From Desmodus rotundus (Eukaryota; Chordata; Mammalia; Chiroptera; Phyllostomidae), in NCBI RefSeq assembly GCF_022682495.2, contig NC_071395.1:57799242-57863241 (forward strand): a DNA stretch of 64,000 bases. Reading direction: 5' to 3'. A program made the position numbers and the translations under genes. Under the pieces are notes generated by a model. That model was not told the origin of the DNA. It was given only the letters and a program-made list of their open reading frames with translations, and searched no databases. Numbering within the stretch: position 1 is the stretch's first letter; each line of letters begins with the position of its first letter. Of the stretch, positions 1 to 10,491 are shown piece by piece.

Positions 1-172
1 AATAATAGAAAAAATGTATTCGATTATTTATACTGATGTGTAGATATGCACTCATATAGAAGTGAAATTAATGACAGCCATGATACAACTAACAGGAGGG
101 AGGAATCATTACTATTTTGTTATTATAAAGTATTGATACTACCTGTGAAGCAGTAGAAGATTATTTGAAAGT

Positions 173-382
173 GGCCCTGGCTTGTGTGGCTCAGTGGACT
201 GAGTACCAGTCTGGGAACCAAAGGGTCACCAGTTCAATTCCCAGTCAGGGCATAAGCCTGGGTTGCCAGCCAAAGTCCCCAGTAAGGGGCACATGAGAGG
301 CAACCACACATTGATGTTTCTCTCCCTCTCTTTCTCCATCCCTTCCCCTCTGTCTAAAAATAAATAAAATCTTTTTACAAAA
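173..382 (+). mobile_element. Ves-type SINE
   Basis: A tRNA-derived head (GGCTCAGTGG-like A box, TTCAATTCCCAGTC-like B box) is followed by the CTCTCCCTCTCTTTCTCC tail and AAATAAAATC. Flanking direct repeats AGATTATTTGAAA at 158-170 and 383-395 mark an L1-machinery insertion. Confidence 0.95.
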
Positions 383-389
383 AGATTAT

Positions 390-3305
390 TTGAAATTGGA
401 CTTAAATTAGTTGTAAATGTATATTAAAAAGTCTAGGGTAGCCACTAAAAAAACAAGTATAATATATGCTAAGAAAAGAAAGATAGTTAAATCATATAAA
501 TACTCAATAAAACCACAAAAGAAAAAAAGAGGAAGACAAAAATAGGACCAAAGAACAAGGGAAACAGATAGAAAACAGGAATTGGCTTCCGGCCAGGGTT
601 GAGGCATAGGTAGACACACTGCACCTCCTCACACAACCAAAAGAAGGACAACAACAATAAAAAAACAACAACAACAACCAGAACTGACAAAAAATTGAAC
701 TGTATGGAAGTTTGACAACCAAGGAGATAAAGAAGAAACATTCATCCAGACAGGTAGGAGGGACTGAGACGGGCAGCCAGGGCAGAGAGGACTCGTGGCG
801 GGGCGGCAGCTGGTGGAACCAGCGAGGTGGTGGATTGTGGAACGGGGCAGGCAGTGCGGCAGCTAGCAGACCCTGTGGCCCCACATTCACACATAGATAA
901 ACCGGGAGGAATGGCAGGGGAGTGAAACAGACCATGCAACCCAGGGCTCCAGCACAGGGAAATAAAGCCTCAAACCTCTGATTGAAAACACCCATGGGGG
1001 TTGAGGCAGGAGAAACTCCCAGCCTCACAGGAGAGCACGTTGGAGAGACCCACAGGGGCCTAGAGCGTGCACAAGGCCACCCACTTGGGAATCAGCACCA
1101 GAGGGGCCCAGTTTGATTGTGGGTAGCAGAGGGACTGACTGAAATCCAGCAGAGAGTGGAGTAAGCACCTATGGCTCCCTCTCGGCCCCTCCCCCACATA
1201 CAGCGTCACAGCCCAGCGACCAGTGTTACCCAGCCAGGTGAACATCTAAGGCTCCGCCCCTTTACATAACAGGCACACCAACACACACAAAAAATGGCCC
1301 AAATGAAAGAACGGATCAAAGCTCCAGAAAAAATACAACTAAGTGACAAGAGATAGCCAACCTATAAGATGCATAGTTCAAAACACTGGTAATCTGGATG
1401 CTCACAGAATTGGTTGAATTTGGTTGAAAACTAGATGAAAAAATGAAGGCTATGCTAAGAGAAACAAAGGAAGATGTATAGGGAACCAATAGTGATGTGA
1501 AGGAAACTGGGACTCAAATCAACGGTGTGGACCAGAAGGAAGAAAGAAACATCCAACCAGAAAAGAATGAAGAAACAAGAACTCGGAAAAATGAGGAGAG
1601 GCTTAGGAACCTCCAGGACAGCTTGAAACGTTCCAACATCCGAATTATAGGGGTGCCAGAAGGAGAAGAGCAAGAACAAAAAATTGAAAACTTATTTGAA
1701 CAAATAATGAAGGAGAACTTCCCCAGTCTGGCAAAGGAAATAGACTTCCAAGAAGTCCAGGAAGCTCAGAGAGTCCGAAAGAAGCTGGACCCAAGCAGGA
1801 ACACACCAAGGCACATCATAATTACATTAGCCAAGATGAAACAGAAGAGAATCTTAGAAGCAGCAAGAGAAAAGGACACAGTTACCTACAAAGGAGTTCC
1901 CATAAGACTGTCAGCTGATTTCTCCAAAGAGACCTTACAGGCAAGAAGGGACTGGCAAGAAGTATTCCAAGTCATGAAAGGCAAGGGCCTACATCCAAGA
2001 TTACTGTATCCAGCAAAGCTATCATTTAGAATGAAAGGGCAGATAAAGTGCTTCCCAGACAAGGTAAAGCTAAAGGAGTTCATTATCACCAATACCTTAT
2101 TATACGAAATGTTAAAGGGATTTATCTAAGAAAAAGAAGATAAAAAATATGAACAGTAAGAATGACAGCAAACTCACAGTTATTAACAACCACACCTAAA
2201 ACAAAAACAAAAGCAAACTAAGCAAACAACTAGAACAGAAACAGAACCACAGAAATGGAGATCACATGGAGGGTTATCAATAGGGGAGTGGGAGGGGGAG
2301 AGATGGGGGAAAGGTACAGAGAATAAGTATCATAAATGGTAAGTAGAAAATAGACAGGGGGAGGGTAAGAATAGTATAGGAAATGTAGAAGCCAAAGAAC
2401 TTATATGTATGACCCATGGACATGAAGTATAGGGGGGGAATGTGGGAGGGAGGGGGTGGGCAGGATGAAGTGGAGTGAAGGGGGGGAAATGGGACAACTG
2501 TAATAGCATAATCAATAAATATATTAAAAATAAATAAATAAAAATAAAAGAAAGGAATAAATATGATAGCTATTAATCCAACTATATTAATAGTTACTTT
2601 GAGTATCGGTGGTGTAAATAGACCAACTAAAAGCCAAATACTGTGAAGTGAATAAAAAACAAGACCAACTGTATGTTATCTATAAGAAACCCACTTTAAA
2701 TGTAAAGACACAAACAGATTAAAACTGAAGAGATGGAAAAAAATAAAAGTAAAGTGATGGAGAAAAATATACCATGCTAACACACACAGACACACATACA
2801 ATGGAATATTATGCAGCCTTTAAAAAAGGAAATCCTGCCATCTGTAACAGCATGGATGAGCCCAGGGGATATTATGCTGAATGAGGTAAGTCAGATATAG
2901 TAAGTCATGTGTTGCACAATCGCACGTACATGTGGAATCTAAAAGGAGAAGGCCAACTCATAGTAACAGAGTTGAGCTGTCATCACTGGGGCTGGTGGAG
3001 GGGGGAGGGAGACTGTGGTCGAAGGGCACAAACTCTGGGTTAGAGCACCAGTAGTGCTGGAGACCTGTGTGCAGCACGATGGCTATAGTCAATGGCAACA
3101 CATTGTACCCCCGCTATTTGCTAAGAAAGTAGAACTCAAGTGTTGTTACCACAAAGTAAAAGGTAAGGATGTGAGGTGATGAACTGTTTGTGGAAATTAA
3201 TTCACAATGTATACATATACATATCAAAATATCATGTTGTACTTATTAAGTGTATATGATTTTTATTGGTCCATCATACCTCAATAAAGCTTGAAATATT
3301 TTAAA
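390..3305 (+). mobile_element. Old L1 fragment, host of a HAL1 insertion
   Basis: 390-585 and 2535-3305 read as pieces of one degraded L1. The left part ends near AGATAGAAAACAGG, and the right part resumes with the endonuclease-region phrase 'tattaatccaactatatt'. After about 2770 it jumps to the L1 3' end (ACAATGGAATATTATGCAGC). The interior is occupied by the HAL1-like element at 586-2530. Frames are broken throughout. Confidence 0.75.
586..2530 (+). mobile_element. HAL1-like (half-L1) element, copy 1
   Basis: About 1.9 kb. It has an L1-like 5' region with the GGCATAGGTAGACACACTGC motif, a single ORF1-type frame, no ORF2, and a G-rich 3' UTR ending GACAACTGTAATAGCATAATCAATAAATATA. The ORF1 start lies near 1294, but the frame is broken early and again by a TAG at about 1478-1480. 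The remainder (1497-2129, about 210 codons) encodes the L1 ORF1 RNA-binding core (IRIIGVPEGEE, then ARRDWQEVFQVMKGKG and RLLYPAKLSF). Known HAL1s move in trans using L1 ORF2 protein. A dead copy. Confidence 0.85.
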
Positions 3306-4592
3306 AAATAGTAAAGCAGAAACAGCTATAGTAATTTCAGGCAGCACAGCCCTAACAGCAATGGAAGTTGTCAGGGGTAAAGAGGGACATTCCACAATGA
3401 TGATACAAGAAGTCAGTTCTCCAAGACAACATAACAATCTCTCCTTTTAGGTGTTCTGAGACCTCATTTCTAACATGGGGGAGAGATACCCACGTCAACA
3501 AACAGTTCTCAGAAATAAGCAGGGAATAGCTGGAATTGCTCCATCAAATGGATTAACCTGAGTGGGCAGAAAACACCAGTGGCCAGTTCCCCCAGATTAA
3601 CAGGGGGAGGGAGGAGATGCAAGGGGAGGTCCTTCTACTATGAGGCAGGTGCAGTAGGAGCCAAGATGCCAACCATGAAGGGTAGGAGACACACCTGAGA
3701 AAATCCAGGGGAAAGATTGGATAGGATTGGATAGGGTAAGGATGCAAGCCCAGGAAAAGCCAAAAAAGAGATTGGACCTTTGGAAAGAAAGCCTGCTCTC
3801 TCCCAAGCCCAAGGAAATACAGGGAAACCCGACAAAGGCCCCACTCTCTTTAGCAGCTACACAGGCTAAAACGCAGCACCCATTGAGGGCTGGATGGGGA
3901 CAGAGGCTAAGCTAGATTACTGGAGCTTCAGATGCCAGGGTAATGGCACAGAAGCACTGGGCCCTGGCCCTCCTCCTGGGCTTGGTGGGGACAAGTGTGG
4001 ACCTGCAGCCCTGGGCATTGAGACCAGCACCCCCGCCCCCCTGCAGCAGAGCTCTCAGGAGCAGAACCGATGCACAGAACCCAACATCAGTGCCCTCGGG
4101 ATAAGAACTCCCTCCTACTGCAGTGGCCACGTTGTGCAGAAGTGGCCACATTGTGCAGCAATGGCTGACATGCGTGAAAGTATTCACACATAAAACAGGT
4201 GACTATCCCCATAAAGGTTTTAGAAGCAAGTAGAGAATTGGGAGGTACAATCTCTTTTTTTTTTTTTTTTTGCAAATCTACCAAATTTTTATACTTATAG
4301 GGATAAGAATTTTTCAAAATCATATTTTTCTAGTTATTAACAACCCTATTTGTAAGTAAATTCTTGGATAATTTTATTTTATTTTTTTTTCTTTATTTAT
4401 TTGATTTCTTTTGACTCTGAGTCTCCAACACTATAGTTATAAATACCTTACTAGCAATAGGTAGTATCTTCAAACCCTTTCGGAAATTGTCTCCTTTGTT
4501 CTCTACCCTCAATTCTGAGTAACCCCCACATTTCCCAAAAATGCAACTTTGACAAGAAGTTGCTTTTCTACTGAGACACCATGAACACTTAC
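3306..4592. other. Unassigned intronic or 3'-flanking sequence
   Basis: This lies downstream of the last NLRP3 exon visible. Reverse-strand reading shows no further 171-bp LRR exon with flanking splice sites. It contains a short tandem phrase at about 4120-4165 (GTGGCCAC.TTGTGCAG twice), a T run near 4252-4271 and an AT-rich patch near 4360-4395. I recognise no gene or repeat family. Confidence 0.5.
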
Positions 4593-4763
4593 CCCAGTTT
4601 CTGCAGCTTACATTGTGGATGCTTGGCTTTTTCACATAGCGTTCTAACTCCTGAGTCTCCCAGGGCATTTTCCCCCATGTAGAGTCTGGTCAGGGACTGG
4701 CTGGTGGTCAGGACAGATGCGAGATCCACACAGCAGGCCGACGTGAGACAGCAGTTGATCAAC
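4593..4763 (-). CDS. NLRP3: NLRP3 leucine-rich-repeat exon (third LRR exon seen)
   Basis: A 171-bp exon with the standard NLRP LRR phase (1 + 56 codons + 2). It encodes a ribonuclease-inhibitor-type repeat beginning [10 protein letters not shown] and containing [16 protein letters not shown] and [10 protein letters not shown]. By eye this is the most human-like of the three LRR exons, with roughly four in five residues matching human NLRP3 as I recall it. The donor is a strong GTAAGT immediately below 4593. The acceptor reads AAG at 4764-4766, an uncommon but permitted class. The LRR domain folds back on NACHT and holds the cytosolic sensor inactive. The next exons must lie left of the window because no further LRR exon is found down to position 1. 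Confidence 0.93.
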
Positions 4764-4879
4764 CTTCAGCAGAGATGGCAGAATGTCAACATACCTGTCA
4801 CCCACTCTGCTGTGAACCCAGAAGCTTGTGTCCCATCACCACCTCTAGTCCAAGCCACACACGGGGAGAGTGCATCCAG

Positions 4880-5640
4880 GCTCTATATTAGTTTTTGATT
4901 TCCTTTTCTGCTTGCGACCTTCTAAGCCCATGAAGCTTCTTCAACATCTTCCCAGATCCCAACATGTATTGTTATGTTGAATATGCACCACATACAATTT
5001 GCCACTGTAACCCTTTTTAACTGTACAGCTGTGGTATTACGTGCATTCACGTTGCTGTGCAACCAACCGCATCGTCCATCTCCAGAACTTCCCCATCTTC
5101 CCAAATTGACACACCGTCCCCATGAAACAAGAATTTGCAGTTCCCCTTCCCCAGCCCCTGGCGTCCACCCTTCTACTTTCTGTCTCTATGACTCAGACCA
5201 CTCTAGGGACCTTATTCATGTAAGTGGATCATACAGAATTTGTCCTGTTGTGTCTGGGTTATTTTACTTAGTATAATATCCTCATAGTTTTTCCATGTTG
5301 CACCATGTGTCAGAATTCCTTTTAAGACTGTGTTTGTGTATATATCACATTTTTAAAATCTATTTATCCATCAATGGGTACTTGGGTTGCCTCCACCCTT
5401 TGGTTATTGCAAATAATACTGCTGTGGACATGGGTGTACAAATACCTGTTTGATTACCTCATTTCAACTCTTTGGGATAGATCCCCAGACTTGAAATGGC
5501 TAAGTCATTTGGTAATTCTGTGTTTAATTTTTTTTTTTAAGGAACTGACACACTGTTTTCTGCCGCAGCTGGGCCATTTAACATTCCCACCAGCTATATA
5601 TGGTGGGAATTTCTAATTTCTCCACATTCTCACCAACACA
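4880..5640 (-). mobile_element. Old L1 fragment (antisense to + strand)
   Basis: The plus strand carries the complement of an old L1 3' region: 'ggatcatacagaatttgtcc', 'ccatcaatgggtacttgggttgcc' and 'cattcccaccagc' are its hallmarks. Heavily mutated, with no open frame. It sits in the NLRP3 intron between the second and third LRR exons. Confidence 0.75.
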
Positions 5641-5649
5641 TGTAGTTTT

Positions 5650-5677
5650 CTGGTTTGGTTTGGTTTGGTTTGGTTTA
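5650..5677. repeat. (TTTGG)n pentanucleotide microsatellite
   Basis: About five consecutive TTTGG/GGTTT units at the end of the old L1 fragment. Confidence 0.9.
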
Positions 5678-6066
5678 TAATCACCATCCTAATGGGTGTA
5701 AATCAACCCAATCATTTTCAAGTGCTTTATTTTCTTCTTTGAAATCCAGGTTGTGAAGGGCTGCACAGACAATCAGGAGTCTGCATTGCTTCAGCACCAC
5801 CTGTCCTGGTCAGTGTAGAGACCAGGGGCCTGTTTAGAGTCCCAAGAGCCTTCTAGAGCAGTGCTTACACTGGCTGTATATTTTCAGCAGGGCTGTGAAT
5901 ACCTTAAAAGCAACATAATTCCTTCCACTGAGTTTCCCCTCCAGGGCTCAGTATGTGGCCTTTCCCCCAGCAAACACTACCTGACCAACACCTAGAGGTG
6001 AGCCAAGGCCAACCGTCCACGCACAAGTGCCCAGACTGTGGTTTGCTGAAGCCTCAGCTCACTCAC

Positions 6067-6237
6067 CACAGTTTCTCCAGGGGGCAGAAGGCACACCGCA
6101 GTCCCACACACAAGAGCCGGAGCCCGCGGTGCGCCAGGGCGTTGTGGCTCAGGTCCAGTTCCAGCAGTGTCACAGAGCCACTCAGCGCGTTGGCGAGGTG
6201 GGAGCAGCAGCGGTGGGAAAGGCGGCACCGCCTCAAC
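6067..6237 (-). CDS. NLRP3: NLRP3 leucine-rich-repeat exon (second LRR exon seen), divergent
   Basis: A 171-bp exon, in phase with its neighbours. The acceptor reads GGCCCCAG ahead of 6237 and the donor GTGAGT follows 6067. It encodes RRCRLSHRCC...LLELDLSHNALAHRG...RLLCVGL, a complete NLRP-type LRR with conserved Leu and Asn positions. It differs much more from human NLRP3 than the flanking LRR exons: about half the residues match by eye against recalled human sequence. It is also unusually GC- and CpG-rich. The order between two clearly NLRP3 exons, identical length and good splice sites argue that it belongs to the gene. Fast evolution or conversion from another NLRP gene could explain the divergence. 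Confidence 0.9.
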
Positions 6238-7850
6238 CTGGGGCCAAGCACATGAGCAGGAATGTCAGGACACAGAATGCACACCACCTGCGCTGCCTCC
6301 CGTCTGTGTGCATTTGCAGCCTGAACAGGGACCCTTGTGTTCTCATGTTACAAAGGGAAAATCATAATGAAGTTTTTGGGAAAGTGTCATCTTATCAGAA
6401 CTCCTGAATAAGACCCAAGACATATAGGGAAGGGACACACTGCTGAGCCCCAGGCTGTGACTCCCTTCCTCAACAATAGTCACGTCTCAAATACGTGAGT
6501 GGCACGTTCCTGTTGTGTAAATGAAAAGGGCAGTGAACTCCCTCACACAGACGCTGAGCTCTCCAGGGGTCATCGCCTTCTCTCTGCCAACCTCATCCTG
6601 CTGTTGTGCTCAGTGCTTCAGTGCCAGAGCCCATCCACACAGAGGGAGCAAGCAGCTGATTCTTGATTTGTTTTACACTGACACATGTACACACACTTGC
6701 ACACATGCTCACATGCACACTCACACATGTGCATGCATGTACACACACACTAACACAATAACAATGATTTGTCATTATTGTAGGAACAAGAACAATGAAC
6801 AGCTCAGCTCCTTTCCAGGCCAACAGCGCAGCAGTCCCAGAGCTTTCTGGACCACCTCCCTTCCTGTCCCCACCTCCACACCAGCTCCAGGAGCAAGTGG
6901 ACAGTTAAACCTGTATTTACCTGCAAAGCACCTCATCACCACCCATGTGTCCCTGCTCATGTCTCTGTCCCTGGAATCCCACAGAGGTTTCCACAGGGGC
7001 AATGGGGATAGGAGCAGCAGTTGGGGGGTGGGGAGCAGAGAGTCAGGGAAGTGCCAAACCCAGCCAGGGCCTTCAAAGCCAAAATTACAGATTTGTAATT
7101 TATGAAAAGAACAAAGAGCAGAAGCATTCAAACAACTGGAACATCATGATGAAGGTAGAATCATCCCTCTGACTTCTGCCCGGACATGGGTTAGAGGGAG
7201 AGCAAACAGCTGCTCTCCCTTCATTGCATACTTCTGAGCAGAAACATGCACCCAGACACCACTCAGGTACTGCGGGGACAGTGGCCAGACCCACACAAAC
7301 CCTGCCCTGGGAAGCCGCTGGTCTTGGAAGCCATTGCACTGTCCAGGCAAGTGGCTGTGGTTGTTGGGCCTGTGCTAGTGGAGTGAGGATGAGGAAAGGG
7401 GACCGTGGCTTGTAAAGGAGGTAAACCTGAGAGGACTGGGGATGGGATGGGTATGATCAGCAAGAGAGAAGGGTAGGAAGGCATTTGAGTGTTGGGCTGG
7501 TCAGCATGTGGACGTGTTATGAAGCAGGGCTGCAGGGACTCCTGAACACCATGTGCTCCACTCGGGCACACAGGCTTGATCCGTGGGTGGGCTCAAAGCA
7601 CACACTCAGAACAAAGCTACTGGGGGTTCCCAGGGACAAGTCAATCCACATAAAATGTGCTGAGGGGCTCCAGCCTTCTCTGTATGTGATGAAACTCTCA
7701 GATTCCCACCCGTAAGCATGACTTATGAGGAAATAAAAGATACTGGAGATGATGCCTTTTTGTCACTACCAACAGATAACCTATTTTCAGTTCCCTTTTG
7801 TCTCTCTCTATCTGATGTTTCCTAAATAACCGGACTCCAATCCATTCTGC
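6238..7850. other. NLRP3 intron, mostly unassigned
   Basis: Intronic sequence between LRR exons. Apart from a CA/CACA-rich tract at about 6672-6760 I recognise no repeat or gene. No spliceable LRR exon is seen. Confidence 0.5.
6672..6760. repeat. Degenerate (CA)n / (ACACATG)n tract
   Basis: Alternating purine-pyrimidine sequence rich in CACA and CATGCACA, inside an NLRP3 intron. Confidence 0.85.
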
Positions 7851-7859
7851 CTTCTTCCT

Positions 7860-8225
7860 TGTCATGGGCTGAACTGTGTCCCCCACAAAAAAAAAATTCA
7901 AACAGGGACATCTTAACCTCTAGGACCTCAGAATGTGGCTGCATTTGGAGATGGGGCCTTTAAAGAAGTGAGGAAGTTAATGTGAGGTTTCTAGAGTAGG
8001 CCCTAATCTGACACACCTGGCATCCTTGTAAGACAAGGAGACAGACCTGCACAGGCCCGGAGGAAGATGCCAGCCACACTCGAGGAGACAGGCCTCAGAG
8101 GGAGCCAGCCCTCCCCACACCTTCACCTCACACTTCCAGCCCCCAGGGCTGTGGGAAATAAGTGTGTGTTGTTTAAGCCCTCAGCCTGTGGCTCAGTGTG
8201 ATGGAGGCCCTAAGAAACCGAGAAC
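7860..8225 (+). mobile_element. MLT1-like solo LTR (ERVL-MaLR)
   Basis: Contains the hallmarks 'gaactgtgtcccccac', 'ctcagaatgtggc', 'ggagatggggcc' and near the end 'ctgtgggaaataagtgtgtgttgtttaagcc'. These match ancient MaLR LTR relics. No internal retroviral sequence is attached. Family level only; the subfamily is not resolvable by eye. Confidence 0.65.
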
Positions 8226-8261
8226 CACTGATCTGACCCCTGACATCTTTGTCCAGTCTTC

Positions 8262-8336
8262 CCTCCCCCTCTCATCTCCCTCCCCCCCTCATCTCCCTCC
8301 CTCCCTCCCTCCCTCCCTCACACATACACATACACA
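8262..8336. repeat. (CCCT)n and (ACACAT)n simple repeat
   Basis: A run of CTCCCTCC units passes into ACACATACACA just beyond the donor of the first LRR exon (intronic on the minus strand). It could be length-variable close to that donor. Confidence 0.9.
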
Positions 8337-8345
8337 GGTCCTTAC

Positions 8346-8516
8346 CCCAGTCTCTGAATGTTACAGCCAGGATTCTGGAGCATTTCACACAACATCTTCA
8401 CCCCTGTGTCCCCCAGAGGATTGTCACTGAGGTTCAGGTCTGTGAGGTTCTGCTTCATGCTCAGGACAGAGAAGAGACCCTGGCAAAAACTGGAAGTAAG
8501 ACAGCAGTTCGCCACC
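8346..8516 (-). CDS. NLRP3: NLRP3 leucine-rich-repeat exon (first LRR exon)
   Basis: A 171-bp exon. The acceptor TTTCTAG precedes 8516 after a pyrimidine-rich tract, and the donor GTAAGG follows 8346. Its first base completes the split Arg codon from the NACHT exon, giving [20 protein letters not shown], then [12 protein letters not shown] and a [12 protein letters not shown] end. This is the LRR that follows the acidic loop in NLRP3. Residues match human NLRP3 (recalled) at about two in three positions. The Leu/Asn framework is complete and there is no stop or frameshift. Confidence 0.94.
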
Positions 8517-8924
8517 CTAGAAATTGGAAGGGAGGAATAAGGCAAGAAGAAAATCAGCCTGTAAGAACAGCAAACAAGCTCTAAGGGACCAGGAGTGGCT
8601 GGCACCCACTGAGACAACGGCCTCCCAGGGATGAGAAATGAGTTAGGAAACCACAGGCTCCCACTGAGGAGGGGCGGGGGCAGGGGCCTGGGTTGAGACC
8701 ACTTTGTGCATAGCACGAAGACAGTGTGAGCCTGTGACTTTGGCTGACTGCGAACTCCCTGTGGCCCTCCCTCAGGTGCCCCCCACCCCACCCACCGCTC
8801 GCCCTCATGACTGAGCTGTCCCTCTGCTAAGTGACACAGAGAACAGCTCTCACCCCGGCCCCATGAGGGCGGCAGAAGTGCTCTCAAAGGTCCCTAGGCC
8901 AGGCAACACCCTGGGAGTAATGTG

Positions 8925-9045
8925 GACCAGACTAATCAGTATTTCTAAGACTTCCTGGTGAGTCCAATGTGCAGTCTTGTTCAAATGCAGACTCTGACTC
9001 CACGGGTCTAGGATTGGGCCAGCACTTCTAACTGGCACTGGGCGG
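8925..9045. mobile_element. MER5-like hAT DNA transposon relic
   Basis: Phrases such as 'gtccaatgtgcagtcttgttcaaatgcagactctg' and 'ctaggattgggcc' resemble the short nonautonomous MER5/Charlie elements. Weak, by eye only. Confidence 0.4.
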
Positions 9046-10491
9046 GTGCTCCTGCTGTGGTCCCTAGAAGGTTCTAGAACACACGAAGCAAGTGCCTGCC
9101 CTCAGAGGAAGGAAGCTGGAATCTGGAGAGACAACAGCAGGCTTTCCACCCCGTGTGTTGCTCTGAATCTCTGTGAGCCTCCTCACAGCCGTGTGGGCTC
9201 GGTCAGGCCTCTTGTTTTCTTAGCCTTGCTTTTAGGGCTCCAGCAAGCAGGTTTTCTCTCACTCCATCTCTCCACCTCCCCTATCTTCTTTCTAGCTATT
9301 CTAAACTACTTGCCACCACAGAAACATATCTTGCTTTCCCATCTCCCACCCTCTGAGCCTTCTCACACCCCATCCTTCAGGAGCAGCCAGCTGGGGGCTC
9401 CCTGTCTTGGAGCCTCGGGTACACTCTGCAAGTGTTCTTGCTGTAGCCCAACTTCCTCAGTCTGCCTGCGACTCCCAACTGTCCCCACAGGGGAACTTTA
9501 AGTTGCTGTGAGCAGGACCTGGGTCTTAGCCATCGCTGAAGCCCCAGGGGGTGGTCCTGGGGAACCAAACAGTAAAGATGCTGGGGAGGCAGAGAAAGGG
9601 AATTGAAAATACATTGCTACTTATGGAAGGGTCCAGTTTCCATTCTCTTTAATTTTGTCCTGTGTCTAGTGTCTCCTACAGAGGTCACATCCATGCCCTC
9701 ACAGAGCAGCCGCCTCCCCACAGCTCCTGGGGCTGTGGCAGTCCCTGGTGGGGACTTCGGAAGCCAGGTAACAGCTGTTCCACTGCGCACCAGTGCAGTC
9801 TTGGGGGCCTAACCCCCACACATGGGCAAGCAGACCCTGAAGGTGGTGCTGCTGGTGGCCACCTGGTTGCAAGCACAGTGTGGGGCCTTGGAACACTCTC
9901 TCCTCTCTAGCCCTGTTTTCCTCAGTTTCCCCTCGTCACATTTGTGCAGTGAAGCCCTGTCCCTCCCCATTATCTCCTGCACACACTTCCTCAGACCACA
10001 TTCATGTGTCGTTCTCACCAGACCCACTGCCCAAATCCCTCTCCCTCCTCTCCACTCACCCCCACCAGATCCCCCCTCTGTCAAGCCTCAGACTTCACTT
10101 AGAGAAACCTCCCCTGATGTCCAACATGGAGGGCCCTCTGTCTTCTGTGATCCTGTGGCAGAGTCGCTGGGGTGCATTTGCCTCTTTGGTATTGACTGGC
10201 TGTTACACAGTAGAGCCCTAAGTGGACTGCAAGCAACTTGAGTTTACAAACATTTTTACTCAGTTCCCTATTGCTTCCTTGGCTTTTTCTCATTCCACTT
10301 ATCCAGCTACCCTTGTTCTACTGGTCAGTCTCTGTCGATGAAGGGATCTACTGGAGGTGGTGGTGGCTGCAGTATTGCAGAGCTGTGGCAACTGCATTTG
10401 AAAGACAGTTGAGAAGGAGCAAGTGCCGAGAGAAAGGTGGTGAAAAAGTGGAGGGCGGGCTCTACCACCTGCCTGAATCCAGTCTCCTTAC
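9046..10491. other. NLRP3 intron, unassigned
   Basis: Intronic sequence between the NACHT exon and the first LRR exon. There are no recognisable exons, SINEs or L1s. It is pyrimidine-rich in places on the plus strand (about 9900-10120). Confidence 0.5.

Noticed and set aside
504..1028. 174-codon minus-strand frame in HAL1 copy 1, and similar frames at 53654-54450
   Set aside because: These recur in the complementary strand of the HAL1 5' leader, in copies that differ by stops. Composition artefact of the repeat.
3895..4195. Possible exon (100-codon frame on plus, 3894-4193)
   Set aside because: No similarity I recognise and no convincing splice signals. The opposite strand is also open by composition.
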